A stretch of DNA of 64,000 bases, taken from the NCBI RefSeq assembly GCF_014203605.1, contig NZ_JACHJJ010000030.1:1-64000 (forward strand). Reading direction: 5' to 3'. A model generated the notes under the pieces. It worked only from the letters and a program-made list of their open reading frames with translations, was not told where the DNA came from and ran no database searches. This DNA is from Thiemannella venezuelensis (lineage in GTDB: Bacteria; Actinomycetota; Actinomycetes; Streptosporangiales; Streptosporangiaceae). Of the stretch, positions 15,676 to 24,298 are shown piece after piece. Each line of letters begins with the position of its first letter. The first letter of the stretch is position 1. The position numbers and the translations under genes were made by a program.

Positions 15676-16170
15676 ATGATTCGAGCCATCGCTCGCGTTC
15701 GCGGCCTGCCCGTGGCGCTGGTCGCTTGCGCGTACGCCGCGGCCGTGCTCACGCTGACCTGGCTGACCCAGGACGGCCACCTCGGCGATGCCATGTACGG
15801 AGTACTGAGCATGGTCGTGATGGCCTTCCCGCTCTCCATCGTCGGAGATTCGGTGTACGACGCGGTCATCGGTCGGCGGCACGATGACCCCTCCTACGGC
15901 CGGCAGTACGTCGAGATGGGCTGGCCGGGGATCGCCATGGCCCTGGTCCTGGTGCTCCTGCTGACATGGCGGCGCACTCGCCTGGCGGGGCAGGTGGCGG
16001 GCTGGGCGCTGACGGCGGTCGTTCTTCTGACGGGGGTGGGAATGGTCTTCGGGTGGGCGCCCCGCCGGCCGTACGGCTGGCCCTTCCTCGTGTACGGGCT
16101 GATCATGGCCATTGGGTTGATCGCCGTACGAAGATCCGCACCGAAGGACACGGGCACCGAGAAGGCATGA
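15676..16170 (+). CDS. integral membrane protein of unknown function
   Basis: 164 residues with about four to five membrane helices: VALVACAYAAAVLTLTWL (about 13-30), YGVLSMVVMAFPLSIVGDSV, GIAMALVLVLLLTW, WALTAVVLLTGVGMVFGW and FLVYGLIMAIGLIAV. The final residues are charged. No enzymatic motif; unrecognised family (resembles small SCO4225-like membrane proteins only in topology). Confidence 0.6.
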   Translation: MIRAIARVRGLPVALVACAYAAAVLTLTWLTQDGHLGDAMYGVLSMVVMAFPLSIVGDSVYDAVIGRRHDDPSYGRQYVEMGWPGIAMALVLVLLLTWRRTRLAGQVAGWALTAVVLLTGVGMVFGWAPRRPYGWPFLVYGLIMAIGLIAVRRSAPKDTGTEKA

Positions 16171-16461
16171 CGTCTCCCCTCGACGTGCGCCGGTTCCTGG
16201 GTTCCGACCGGAGATGAGGCGGCCTCGGCCCGGCTCTCGCGCCAAAGGGTTCTTGCCTGCTCGCCCCTCGTCGGGGCTCCGGGAGTGCCGGGCTGGGCCC
16301 GGGGCCCGCCGGTTCCCTCCGCCGAGGTGACGTCGACCATGAACACTGCTATGACCTGCCCCGATGCTGGGTAGGGCTTTCCCTGTACCCGCCTGTCGCC
16401 GCCGCAACGGGACCGTCCGCCATACCGACAGGGAACCTTTGGGAAAGTGAGGCAACGGGTG
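16171..16461. other. intergenic upstream of the GAF histidine kinase
   Basis: About 290 bp. No reading frame with family features. It probably carries the promoter of the kinase gene; no clear inverted repeat was found. Confidence 0.35.
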
Positions 16462-17694
16462 ATGACCTCTCTTCCGTGGCCGAGCGATGAGACCGGGCGG
16501 CTCCAGGAACTGCGGGAGCTGCATGTCCTGGACGTCGTGCTGGAGGGGGATTTCCGCGCCATCGCCGAGGTGGTCGCCTATGTCTGCCGAACCCCGATCG
16601 GTGTGGTCAACCTCATGGACGCCGACTACCAGCATTTCAAGGGGCGCCACGGCATCGACCTGACCGGTATCGGCCGCCGGCAGATGTCTTTCTGCTCCTA
16701 CGCCATCCGTGGTCGCGACGTGCTGGAGGTGCACGACGCACAGGCCGATGAGCGCTTCCGCCGCGACCCGGCCGTTCAGGGCGAGCCGTACATGCGCTTC
16801 TACGCCGGCGCCCCCATCGTGACCACCCGCGGCCATGCCCTGGGCGCCGTGTTCGCGGCCGACCACCGCCCCCGCCGTCTCCGGAGCGAACAGCGCCGGA
16901 TCCTGTCCACACTGGCGGCAGGCGTCGCGCACCTGGCCGAACTGCACCACCACGCCCGCCGCGCCGAGCTGGTCGAACACCGGCTGAGGCACCTGGAGGA
17001 GCTGAAGAACCAGTTCCTGCGCACCGTCAACCACGAGCTGCGCACCCCGCTGACCTCCATCCGCTCCTACCTGCAACTCGTGCAGGACGGCGACTTGGAC
17101 GAGACCACCGAGCAGAAGTTCCTGCGCGTCATCGACCGCAACAGCGCCCGTCTCGGGGAGCTGCTGGACCGGCTGCTGCTGATCGCCAGCCTCAACGCCC
17201 GCACCGTGCCCTTCACCCCGGCCTCGGCCGACCTGGCCGAGCTGGCCCGTCAGGCGGCCGGCAGCCTGGCCGAGCGGGCCCGCGCCGGGGAGCTGACCAT
17301 GACCGTGCACGCCCCCGCTCCGGTGATGGCCTGCGCCGACCCCGTTCAGGCGCGGTACGCGATCGAGCAGCTGCTCGACAACGCCGTCAAGTTCACTCCG
17401 CCGGGCGGCCGCGTCGAGATCGTCGTGCACGCCGGCTCGGCCCCGGCGGTGGAGGTACGCGACACCGGCGTCGGCATCGACCCGGGCGAGATCGACCGCG
17501 TCCGCGAGGACTTCTACCGAGGCGCCGGCGCCGAGGAGCGCGCGATCGGCGGTGCCGGAATCGGCCTGTCCCTCGCGGAGAAGATCGCTCGGATGCATGG
17601 CGGTGACGTACAGATCGACAGCAGGCCCGGGCACGGCACCCGGGTCCGGCTGACCCTGCCCGGCCCGCATGCCGTGCCGGCGGTCCGCCGGTAG
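16462..17694 (+). CDS. GAF-domain sensor histidine kinase, orphan
   Basis: 410 residues from ATG 16462 (MTSLPWPSDETGRLQELREL), chosen by alignment with the paralogue at 25350-26579. A GAF domain covers about 25-170 (VVAYVCRTPIGVVNLMDADY, FCSYAIRGRDVLEV, YMRFYAGAPIVTTRG). HisKA lies at about 185-255 with the phospho-His in FLRTVNHELRTPLTSI. HATPase follows: N box LLDNAVKFTPPGG, G1 DTGVGID and G2 GGAGIGLSLAEKIA. There is no membrane segment, so it is a cytoplasmic sensor. No response regulator lies beside it. A decayed ECF sigma fragment follows on the other strand. Confidence 0.85.
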   Translation: MTSLPWPSDETGRLQELRELHVLDVVLEGDFRAIAEVVAYVCRTPIGVVNLMDADYQHFKGRHGIDLTGIGRRQMSFCSYAIRGRDVLEVHDAQADERFRRDPAVQGEPYMRFYAGAPIVTTRGHALGAVFAADHRPRRLRSEQRRILSTLAAGVAHLAELHHHARRAELVEHRLRHLEELKNQFLRTVNHELRTPLTSIRSYLQLVQDGDLDETTEQKFLRVIDRNSARLGELLDRLLLIASLNARTVPFTPASADLAELARQAAGSLAERARAGELTMTVHAPAPVMACADPVQARYAIEQLLDNAVKFTPPGGRVEIVVHAGSAPAVEVRDTGVGIDPGEIDRVREDFYRGAGAEERAIGGAGIGLSLAEKIARMHGGDVQIDSRPGHGTRVRLTLPGPHAVPAVRR

Positions 17695-17811
17695 TCCTTG
17701 AGGCGGGGACCGGAGCGCGTTGGCCTGCTGGGACACGCTCACGTCCGCGCCGTCACACAGCGGTGGCCGAGCCGTGTCCGCTGCCGGCGACGAATGATCG
17801 CCACGGCCCGG

Positions 17812-17910
17812 CGGCCGCAGTGAGCCGCCGTCCGCATCGACGCCGCTCCGCAGCCGCCACTCCCCCAGGAAGGCCAGGGACACCACGTCCTCGGCGGCCG
17901 AGCAGTCACC
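17812..17910 (-). pseudogene. ECF sigma factor region 2 fragment
   Basis: On the minus strand one frame reads DCSAAEDVVSLAFLGEWRLR then DADGGSLRP. This matches the region 2 motif of ECF sigma factors (GDxxAAEDxVxxxFLxAWR...GSLRPWLLGIAT). After SLRP the frame shifts, and the continuation RRRQRTRLGHR appears in another frame. No regions 3-4 and no start are present: a broken gene of which about 35 codons remain readable. Confidence 0.55.
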
Positions 17911-18013
17911 GGTCGGCCGGGAGTCCGTCCATCCGCTTGCAAGCCATGCCGTCAAGCCGGTTGAAAGCGGTCCGTCGCACATTGTGCTCACTCACAGACG
18001 GGAAGGATTCGCC

Positions 18014-18520
18014 ATGAACACCGCTCGTGCCCTGGCCGGACTCTCCATCGCCGGCATCGCCGTTCTCGCCCCCGCCACCGCTCACGCCGCCGCCGGCTCC
18101 ACCACGGGCACCGCGGACGCACGCTCCGCGCAGGCCGCTGCCGTCCAGTGGGGACCCCACTACGCCGGCGGCCGCAAGGCCAAGGCGTCCGGCTCGCTGA
18201 CGGCCACCGCGAAGGACGACCCCGGCAAGCCCGCCGGCCGCGTCACGGTCACCGGCCGCGTCACCGACCTGACCAGAAGCACCTCGACCTGCGGCTGGGC
18301 CGTCTTCCGCGTCTCCGTCAAGAACGCCGACGGCGGCGTGTCCCTCAAGCAGCGCAACTACCGCGCCTGCTCCCACGGCAAGCCGCTGGCGTTCGCGTTC
18401 TCCCACAAGAACGTCTACGAGGTCGAGCTCAAGGTGTGCGCCGAGGCCAAGGCGTCCAAGCCGTCTCTCACCTGCCTGTACGCCGGAACGTGGAAGTCGC
18501 TCTACACCTACTACGCGTGA
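18014..18520 (+). CDS. secreted protein of unknown function
   Basis: 168 residues from ATG 18014, with GGAAGG 7 bp upstream. A Sec signal peptide is clear: MNTARALAGLSIAGIAVLAP then ATAHAAAG, with likely cleavage after AHA (about residue 27). The mature part (about 140 residues) has Cys in STSTCGWAVFRV, YRACSHG, ELKVCAE and SLTCLYAG, four cysteines that could form two disulfides. The alternating hydrophobic pattern suggests a beta-sandwich. Similar small secreted proteins are frequent in Streptosporangiales but unnamed. Confidence 0.7.
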   Translation: MNTARALAGLSIAGIAVLAPATAHAAAGSTTGTADARSAQAAAVQWGPHYAGGRKAKASGSLTATAKDDPGKPAGRVTVTGRVTDLTRSTSTCGWAVFRVSVKNADGGVSLKQRNYRACSHGKPLAFAFSHKNVYEVELKVCAEAKASKPSLTCLYAGTWKSLYTYYA

Positions 18521-18716
18521 TCTCCGGCGCGAACGGACCGCGGAAACCCGGCCCGCGGGTGGAGGACGACGGGAACGGACGCGAAGGAGCCCCGGCGGGG
18601 ATGAGCCGATGGCCATCGGGGCGGGAGCGACACCGGCGTCCTCCCGGCCCCGACGGGGCGGCCGGCGGCACGACACGGTCAGGGCGTCGTTGCGGTTTCC
18701 GGCGGGCGGCCGGTTC

Positions 18717-19688
18717 TCAGGATGAGGCCGCGTAGCAGGTGGCGAGCGCGGCGGCGCGCTCGCGCAGGGAGGTGCGCAACGACCGCGGGGCCAGGGCTTC
18801 CGCGTCCGTGCCGAGCTGCCACAGCGCCCATTCGGCGTGTCGCGAATCTTGGAAGGTCACCTCCAGCCGAGGCCAGCCGTCCGCACCGGGTTCCTCGGCG
18901 CGGACGGCCAGCGCGGTGTTCAGCAGGTCCTCCCGCCGCGCCGGGTGCACCCGTACCAGCACGATGAGCTGGTCGTCGGACAGGAACCGCGCGCAGCGTT
19001 CCCGCCAGATCCGGTCCAGATCGACCCGGTTCGGCCGCTGGGCCGGTTCGGGGAGCTCCTCGGCGGCCAGCACCCGCGCCAGCCGGTAGGTGCGGTCCGC
19101 GCCGGATCTCGTGGCCAGCAGGTAACCCCGGTCGCGTACGGTGACCAGGCCGATCGGATCCACCGTGCGCCACTGCGGCGTCTCGCCGGTGGCCGCGTAG
19201 TGGATGCGCAGCTTGTGCCCGGCGAGCACCGCGCGCCGGACCTCGATCATCGTGCTGTCGGGCACCTCCTGGGCGGCCGGCCGGCGTGAGAGCAGGTCGG
19301 TCTCCGGCTCGACGAGGAATCGCCGGGCCGCGTCGCTCGCGGTGGCCCGGTGGCTTTCGGGCAGCGCGTCGACCACCTTGCGCAAGGCCGAAGCGAGCGC
19401 CGAGCCGAGGCCGAACACCTGCTCACCGCGCCCCGATCCGGAGGCCAGCAGGGCGAGGGCCTCGTCGTGGTTCAGCCCGGCGAGCTCGGTCCGGAAACCG
19501 GGCAGCAGCGCGAAACCGCCGTGCCGGCCGCGTTCCGCGTAGACCGGGACGCCGGCCGCGGACAGCGCCTCGATGTCGCGCAGCACGGTGCGGGTGGACA
19601 CCCCCAGCTCGCGGGCCAGCGTGGCCGCGGTCAGCCGGCCGCGCTGGCGCAGCAGCAGCACCAGCGAGAACAACCGGTCGGCGCGCAT
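18717..19688 (-). CDS. YafY-type transcriptional regulator, HTH + WYL domain
   Basis: 323 residues: winged helix MRADRLFSLVLLLRQRGRLT and LARELGVSTRTVLRDIEALS (about 22-42), then GGFALLPGF. The WYL domain follows at about 150-225 (EVRRAVLAGHKLRIHYAATG, VDPIGLVTVRDRGYLLATR). The C-terminal extension contains VRVHPARREDLL and the aromatic DSRHAEWALWQLG. It is divergent from a RidA-family gene with a 129-bp intergenic region, so RidA is the likely target. Not closely similar to the other WYL protein at 13443-14411. Confidence 0.9.
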   Translation of the reverse strand: MRADRLFSLVLLLRQRGRLTAATLARELGVSTRTVLRDIEALSAAGVPVYAERGRHGGFALLPGFRTELAGLNHDEALALLASGSGRGEQVFGLGSALASALRKVVDALPESHRATASDAARRFLVEPETDLLSRRPAAQEVPDSTMIEVRRAVLAGHKLRIHYAATGETPQWRTVDPIGLVTVRDRGYLLATRSGADRTYRLARVLAAEELPEPAQRPNRVDLDRIWRERCARFLSDDQLIVLVRVHPARREDLLNTALAVRAEEPGADGWPRLEVTFQDSRHAEWALWQLGTDAEALAPRSLRTSLRERAAALATCYAASS

Positions 19689-19817
19689 ACGAAAGGTTTA
19701 TCAGAATACGTGACCAAGGATGTCGTGATTTGTTGGGAGGCTCATCGCACGACGTCAAGGACGGCGGCTGCCGATCCGACGGACGTCCGTACTCCCGATG
19801 AATCGAATGGAGCTGAT

Positions 19818-20219
19818 GTGGCGATGGAGCGAACGGCGGTCAACCCGGTGACGTGGTCGGTGGAGATGGGCTTCAACCAGGGTGAGGTCGTCTCCGGGCA
19901 CACCCGGACCCTGTACTGCTCCGGGCAGACCGCGATGAGCGGTGAAGGCAGGCCCCAGCACGACGGTGACATGGCCGCGCAACTGGCGCTGAGCCTGGAC
20001 AACCTGGAGGCCGTGCTCGGTGAGGCGGGCATGTCCCTGGCGAACCTCGTCCGGCTCAACGTCTACACCACCGACGTCGACCTGCTTTTCCAGCACTACG
20101 GTGTGCTGGCGTCGCGGTTGGGCGCCGCCGGGGTGGCGCCGGCCACCACGATGCTCGGGGTGACGCGGCTGGCGATCCCCACCCTGATGGTCGAGCTCGA
20201 GGGAACCGCCGTCGCGTGA
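19818..20219 (+). CDS. RidA/YjgF family protein
   Basis: 133 residues from GTG 19818 (GGAG 5 bp upstream; an ATG lies two codons later). VVSGHTRTLYCSGQTAMSGE, LALSLDNLEAVLGEAGMSLA and NLVRLNVYTTDVDLLFQHY are the RidA trimer pattern, followed by ATTMLGVTRLAIPTLMVELE. In canonical RidA the enamine-deaminase Arg sits in a RxxVxVxxLxxPxxLVEIE motif; here it appears as VTRLAIPTLMVELE, with the Arg not at the exact position, so deaminase activity is uncertain. Likely controlled by the divergent WYL regulator; a very strong terminator follows. Confidence 0.85.
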   Translation: MAMERTAVNPVTWSVEMGFNQGEVVSGHTRTLYCSGQTAMSGEGRPQHDGDMAAQLALSLDNLEAVLGEAGMSLANLVRLNVYTTDVDLLFQHYGVLASRLGAAGVAPATTMLGVTRLAIPTLMVELEGTAVA

Positions 20220-20225
20220 TGCGGC

Positions 20226-20265
20226 CCCGTGCCGCCTCCGGCGGGGCCGCCGGAGGCGGCACGGG
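20226..20265. terminator. perfect 17-bp hairpin after the RidA gene
   Basis: CCCGTGCCGCCTCCGGC (20226-20242) pairs perfectly with GCCGGAGGCGGCACGGG (20249-20265) across a 6-nt loop, starting 6 bp after the stop codon. Confidence 0.85.
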
Positions 20266-20280
20266 TGACCAGGTGTGTCC

Positions 20281-20323
20281 ACCCGGCTGCACCGCACGGA
20301 GGGGAAGCGCCGTGCAGCCGGGT
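20281..20323. terminator. second hairpin between the convergent genes
   Basis: ACCCGGCTGCAC (20281-20292) and GTGCAGCCGGGT (20312-20323): perfect 12-bp stem, 19-nt loop. It could serve the MerR-HEAT operon arriving from the right. Confidence 0.6.
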
Positions 20324-20375
20324 CCTGTGCACCCGGCACCCGGGAAAGGACGGCATCCCGGGGAAGAACCCGTCG

Positions 20376-21386
20376 TCACGCGTCGCGTATCCCCAGGATG
20401 TACGCCGCGGTAAGCGCAACGGTGCGGTCTTCGTCGTGTGACAGATCGGCGAGGGCGCGTGACGCCGTGGTTCCCGGGATGTCCGCAAGCGCCTGTGTCA
20501 GCCGCCGGCGTGCAGGCGATTCAGCGGTGCCGCAGGCGAGGCGGTCGACGAGCCCGGAGGCGATCCGGTCCGCCGGCTCGGGACGACTCGCCAGCACGCT
20601 CAGCGCATCGGCTGCATCGACGTCGTTCACCCCCTCGACGACCATGTCGATGAGCGTCGGAACCGCGTCGGCCACTCCGCGTGCCCCGAGCGCCAGCGCC
20701 GCATACCTGCGGACCACGATGTCGGGGTTCGCGAGGGCGTCCTGCAGCAGTGCGGTCGCCTCACCGCCGGGAATCTCAGCGATGGACTGGACGGCGCGTT
20801 TGCGCACCTCGGCTTCCGGCGAGCCGAGGCCCTCCCCCAGCAGCGCCGATCCGCCGGCCCCCGACTGCGCCAAAGCCCACCGGAGGGCTCCGGCGACGTT
20901 CGGGTCCGTCTCGCTCAGCACTGCCTCGACCAGTGCTTCCACCGGCACCGGGACCTCTTCGGCCGAGGACGCTGAGGACAGGGCCGCGCGCTGGCGCCTG
21001 CCTGCGCCCTTCGACCCCAACGCCTGCAGGAGGGAGACGATCTGCAGGACGTCCTCCCAGCTGGCGGGTTCCGCGGCACCGACCCGGCGGAGCCGCGTGA
21101 GCAGCTCCGTCTCGTCCGCGATGCGTTCCCGCGTCTGGTGGATGAGGTCGTCGACGAGCTCTGCGGGCGTGAAGCCGGGATCATCGAGCGCGCGCCCGAC
21201 TTCGTGCAGCGACAACCCCAGCGACCGCAGGCTCTCGATATGGAAGATCCGCTGGATGTCCTCGCTGGAGTACTCCCGATATCCGCCGCCGGTACGACCC
21301 GTCGGCCGCACCAGGCCGAGCGAGTCGTAGTGCCTGAGCATGCGGGCGCTGACCCCGGACCGCCGGGCCACCTCACCGATCAACAT
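20376..21386 (-). CDS. MerR-family regulator fused to HEAT repeats
   Basis: 336 residues. Residues 1-70 are a MerR winged helix: MLIGEVARRSGVSARMLRHY, GGGYREYSSEDIQRI and LRSLGLSLHEVG. After the dimer helix (about 75-105), residues about 150-330 are alpha-helical HEAT-like repeats, about 30 residues each (VLSETDPNVAGALRWALAQS, GLGSPEAEVRKRAVQSIAEI, ALANPDIVVRRYAALALGAR, LADLSHDEDRTVALTAAYIL). HEAT solenoids bind proteins or nucleic acids, so the sensed signal may be a macromolecule rather than a drug. Co-transcribed with the upstream HEAT gene, 6 bp apart. Confidence 0.85.
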   Translation of the reverse strand: MLIGEVARRSGVSARMLRHYDSLGLVRPTGRTGGGYREYSSEDIQRIFHIESLRSLGLSLHEVGRALDDPGFTPAELVDDLIHQTRERIADETELLTRLRRVGAAEPASWEDVLQIVSLLQALGSKGAGRRQRAALSSASSAEEVPVPVEALVEAVLSETDPNVAGALRWALAQSGAGGSALLGEGLGSPEAEVRKRAVQSIAEIPGGEATALLQDALANPDIVVRRYAALALGARGVADAVPTLIDMVVEGVNDVDAADALSVLASRPEPADRIASGLVDRLACGTAESPARRRLTQALADIPGTTASRALADLSHDEDRTVALTAAYILGIRDA

Positions 21387-21392
21387 CGCCCG

Positions 21393-22061
21393 TCACCCCT
21401 CCTGGCCGGTCCGGCCGAGGGCCACGACGCGCTTCGCCTCTTCGACCGCGAACTCGAATCCGGCCTCAGGGTCGCGCAGCAGCCGTTCCGTGGCGACGGC
21501 GTGCGCGCGCACGCGAGGGTCGGGATCCGTCATCGCGGCGCGCAGCGTCGGCAGGATCACCTCGCCGAGCGCGATGAGCGCCCGGCTGAGGCTCAGTTGC
21601 ACCTCACGTCCGCCGCGCCCGAGCTGCGTCGACAACACTGCGGCCAGCTCGGGCTCCTCACCTTCGGGCACGAGCACGACGGCGGTCCGCCAGGCGCTCC
21701 GCGCCACCTCGTCGTCGGTGTCGGTCAGAAGCGCCCGTGTGATCGCCGGCCATGCCCGCCGATCTCCGATCTTGGACAGCGTGTGCAGTGCCTGGCTCCG
21801 TGCCTGCGCACGCTCCGAGCGGACTTCGCCGAGGAGCTCGGGAACCGTCATCGACGCCGGGTGGCGGGTGAGCGCCCATGTGAGCATGTCGCGCACGTAG
21901 AACTCGGGTTCGATCGCGCATCGCTCGATGAGTTTGCCGACGAACCGCGGGTCGGGGGCCGTGCCGGCCGCCAGTGCCGCCCTCAGCCGTACCGACGAGC
22001 GGCCGTCCTCCAGCCCCTGGAAAACCCGGACCGCGTCCATGTCCTGTTTCGGCATGGTCAT
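21393..22061 (-). CDS. HEAT-repeat protein, partner of the MerR-HEAT regulator
   Basis: 222 residues from ATG 22061, placed by AAGGAGG 8 bp upstream. HEAT-like helices run through most of the protein: GRSSVRLRAALAAGT, EVRSERAQARSQALHTLSKI, ALLTDTDDEVARSAWRTAVV, LRAAMTDPDPRVRAHAVATE. There is no membrane segment or catalytic motif. It is the first gene of a two-gene operon and its repeats resemble those of the MerR fusion, so the pair could form a heteromeric regulator or arise from duplication. Confidence 0.8.
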   Translation of the reverse strand: MTMPKQDMDAVRVFQGLEDGRSSVRLRAALAAGTAPDPRFVGKLIERCAIEPEFYVRDMLTWALTRHPASMTVPELLGEVRSERAQARSQALHTLSKIGDRRAWPAITRALLTDTDDEVARSAWRTAVVLVPEGEEPELAAVLSTQLGRGGREVQLSLSRALIALGEVILPTLRAAMTDPDPRVRAHAVATERLLRDPEAGFEFAVEEAKRVVALGRTGQEG

Positions 22062-22260
22062 CGGAACCACCTCCTTGGCTCCAGTGAAGACCTTGTCACC
22101 GTGTCAAGGTCAAGCGGCCGGCGGCGCCATGCGGACGCGCCCCGGCCTGCTGCGGGCTGATCCTGGCGTCGAGGCGGCCTGTGTGTGCGGCCCGGACCTG
22201 TGGCCGTACCGCGGCGCCGATGCGGTGACCGAGCCGGCTCGCCTGGGAGGTGATCGGCGG

Positions 22261-23316
22261 CTATCGGTGAGGCATGCGCCGCCGCGGTGGCCGCCCGGGG
22301 CGGAGGCCGCCGCCGGGGCGGTGCGTGGTGGCGCGCGGCGTGGTCCTACCGGCCACCGCGTGACGGTGTGGGAGGCCGTCGGCGGGGTGCCAGCGCACGT
22401 TGCTGGCCCAGTTCAGGCGTTCGAACAGGCTGATGAGTGCCGCTGAGGGATCGAGCTGGCGGGGGCCGCGGCCGTGCCGGGCGCAGCCTGGCTGGCTGTG
22501 GTGGCCGTTGTGCCAGCTCTCGCCGAAGGACAGCAGGGCCAGCGGCCACAGGTCGGTGGAGCGGTCGTGGCGGCGGGTTCTGTACGGCCGGTCGCCGATC
22601 ACATGGCACAGGGAGTTGACGCTCCAGGTGACGTGCTGCAGCAGCGCGATGCGGACCGGACCGGCCCAGATGAACGCGGTCAGCCCGCCGTACAGGCTGC
22701 CGCTGATCGCCCAGCCCGCAGCGAACGGAAGGAGCAGGGACGCGGCGCACAAGGCGGGGAAGGCGCGCGCGATGCGCAGCATGGCCGGATCGTTGCGCAG
22801 CAGGTCGGGGGCATAGCGCGCGGCTGATGTGGGCTCGCTGGAAAACAGCCAGCCCAGGTGGGCGTGGGCCAGTCCGCGCAGTTGCCCACCGAGGTGGGCG
22901 CCGTAGCGGTAAGGGGAGTGCGGGTCGCCGGGCCGGTCGGTGAAGGCGTGGTGGCGGCGGTGGACGGCCACCCAGTCGATCAGGTTGCCCTGGAAACTCA
23001 TCGACCCGGCCACGGCCAGGACGACGCGCAGCCAGGGGCGGGCGGTGAAGGAGCGGTGGGTCAGCAGCCGGTGGAACCCGACGGTCACCCCCAGCCCGGT
23101 CACGATGTAGAAGGCGGCGGCCAGCAGCAGGTCGGTGAGGCTGACACCGGTTCCCCACGCCAGCGGGACACCGGCGGCCAGAGCGATGAACGGCACCGCC
23201 ACGATCGCGGCGGTCAGCGTCACCTGAGCGGCCCCGGCTCGCGCGGGAGCGGCGGATCGGGGGAACGGCGAGCTGCCGTCATAGTCCGCCTCGGTGAGGT
23301 CGCGGGTGGTCGGCAT
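22261..23316 (-). CDS. acyl-CoA/acyl-lipid delta-9-type fatty acid desaturase
   Basis: 351 residues with about five membrane helices. All three histidine boxes of the di-iron desaturases are present: GFHRLLTHRSF (about residue 80-90), VHRRHHAFTD (about 117-126) and GESWHNGHHS (about 267-276). The enzyme inserts a double bond into membrane-bound acyl chains with electrons from ferredoxin or cytochrome b5-like donors. The last 40 residues are an Arg/Pro-rich tail. It lies 6 bp after a STAS-domain gene in the same direction, so membrane fluidity control may be tied to a stress signalling module. Confidence 0.85.
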   Translation of the reverse strand: MPTTRDLTEADYDGSSPFPRSAAPARAGAAQVTLTAAIVAVPFIALAAGVPLAWGTGVSLTDLLLAAAFYIVTGLGVTVGFHRLLTHRSFTARPWLRVVLAVAGSMSFQGNLIDWVAVHRRHHAFTDRPGDPHSPYRYGAHLGGQLRGLAHAHLGWLFSSEPTSAARYAPDLLRNDPAMLRIARAFPALCAASLLLPFAAGWAISGSLYGGLTAFIWAGPVRIALLQHVTWSVNSLCHVIGDRPYRTRRHDRSTDLWPLALLSFGESWHNGHHSQPGCARHGRGPRQLDPSAALISLFERLNWASNVRWHPADGLPHRHAVAGRTTPRATTHRPGGGLRPGRPPRRRMPHR

Positions 23317-23322
23317 GCCGGG

Positions 23323-23646
23323 TCACGCCACGATCGGGAAGCGGCGGTCGAGGCCGGTGATGCGCAGCAGCCGGGCGATGCTCGAGGGAAGGCCGGTCAG
23401 GGCCAGCGTGATGCCCCGTTCGCGGCCGTGGCTTTGCACGTCGATCATCACGCCGAGGCCGCCGGCCCCGCAGAAGGTGACCTGGGACAGGTCCAGGACG
23501 AGCAGGTCGGTGCTGTTGTCGAGAGCGTTCAGCAGTCGCCGGCGTAGCCGGGTCGTGGTGAGGATGTCGATGTCTCCCGACAGGTGCACGAAGGTCGGTG
23601 CCGGGGCGTTCGCTCTGCCGAGCGGGGCGGTGTCGATGACGGTCAT
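23323..23646 (-). CDS. STAS-domain anti-sigma factor antagonist (SpoIIAA/RsbV-like)
   Basis: 107 residues from ATG 23646. FVHLSGDIDILTTTRLRRRL then LLVLDLSQVTFCGAGGLGVM (about 48-67) is the STAS core. The phosphorylatable Ser of SpoIIAA (DxSxxxFxDSxGL) is replaced by CGAGGLG: Cys-Gly-Ala at the D-S position, so classical phospho-switching is unlikely. The partner anti-sigma kinase is not adjacent. Leads an operon with the desaturase. Confidence 0.8.
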   Translation of the reverse strand: MTVIDTAPLGRANAPAPTFVHLSGDIDILTTTRLRRRLLNALDNSTDLLVLDLSQVTFCGAGGLGVMIDVQSHGRERGITLALTGLPSSIARLLRITGLDRRFPIVA

Positions 23647-24298
23647 GGAAATCCTGTTCGGAGAAGGTGATATGAGACCGGATGCCTGCCGACCGGAGAT
23701 CGGTCCGCCGCCGGAACGGGCGGTGCCTGAACCGCTCGATCCGGCCGGCAGGCGGTACGGTGACCTCACGCCGGTGACGGCGGCCGGCTGCCTGGAGCGG
23801 TCGCCTCCTGCGCGATGACCGATCCGCCTTCGTTCTCCCAGCGGGCCGGGCTGCCTGCGGTCCGTACGCCGGACGCCGGATGGGGCGGCGGGCTCGTCAG
23901 GGTGAGGATGTCGTCGGCGGTCAGGCCGGCGTTGTCCCGGGCGATGGGTTCGAGCGTGGTCTGGGCGGCGCCGACGGCGGTGCCGGGCGGGATGCCTGGT
24001 GCACGCCTATCCGCACGTGGTCCGGCCCAGGCGCTGGTCGACGGCGGCGATGAGATCGGGCAGCTCGGCCGCCGCGTCGCGGGAACAGGGCCACCAGGCC
24101 CCGTCTGCCGCCGCCCGCCGATTCGGTACCGGGTGGAGGGCGAGCCGCAGCGCGGAATCGGCCCGAGGGATCGCAGATGAGACGGAGCTGAGCGGTGCCC
24201 GTTGAGAAAGAAGTGTCGGCGTCATGGTCGCCTGGCCTGTCCGGGCCCTCTCCGAGAAGGGGGCCGGTGGTGGTTCACCGGGGGCGACGCCGACTTGA
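23647..24298. other. 650-bp gap, decayed sequence
   Basis: No intact gene seen. On the minus strand short protein-like pieces occur in different frames: AELPDLIAAVDQRLG followed by a stop, then LEPIARDNAGLTADDILTL in another frame. A broken regulator gene would explain this, but I cannot name the family. It contains the promoter of the STAS gene at its left and of the recombinase gene at its right. Confidence 0.35.

Noticed and set aside
15610-17991. 793-codon open frame on the minus strand
   Set aside because: Mostly antisense of the GAF kinase; only its first 60 codons hold a genuine sigma-factor relic, which is annotated separately.
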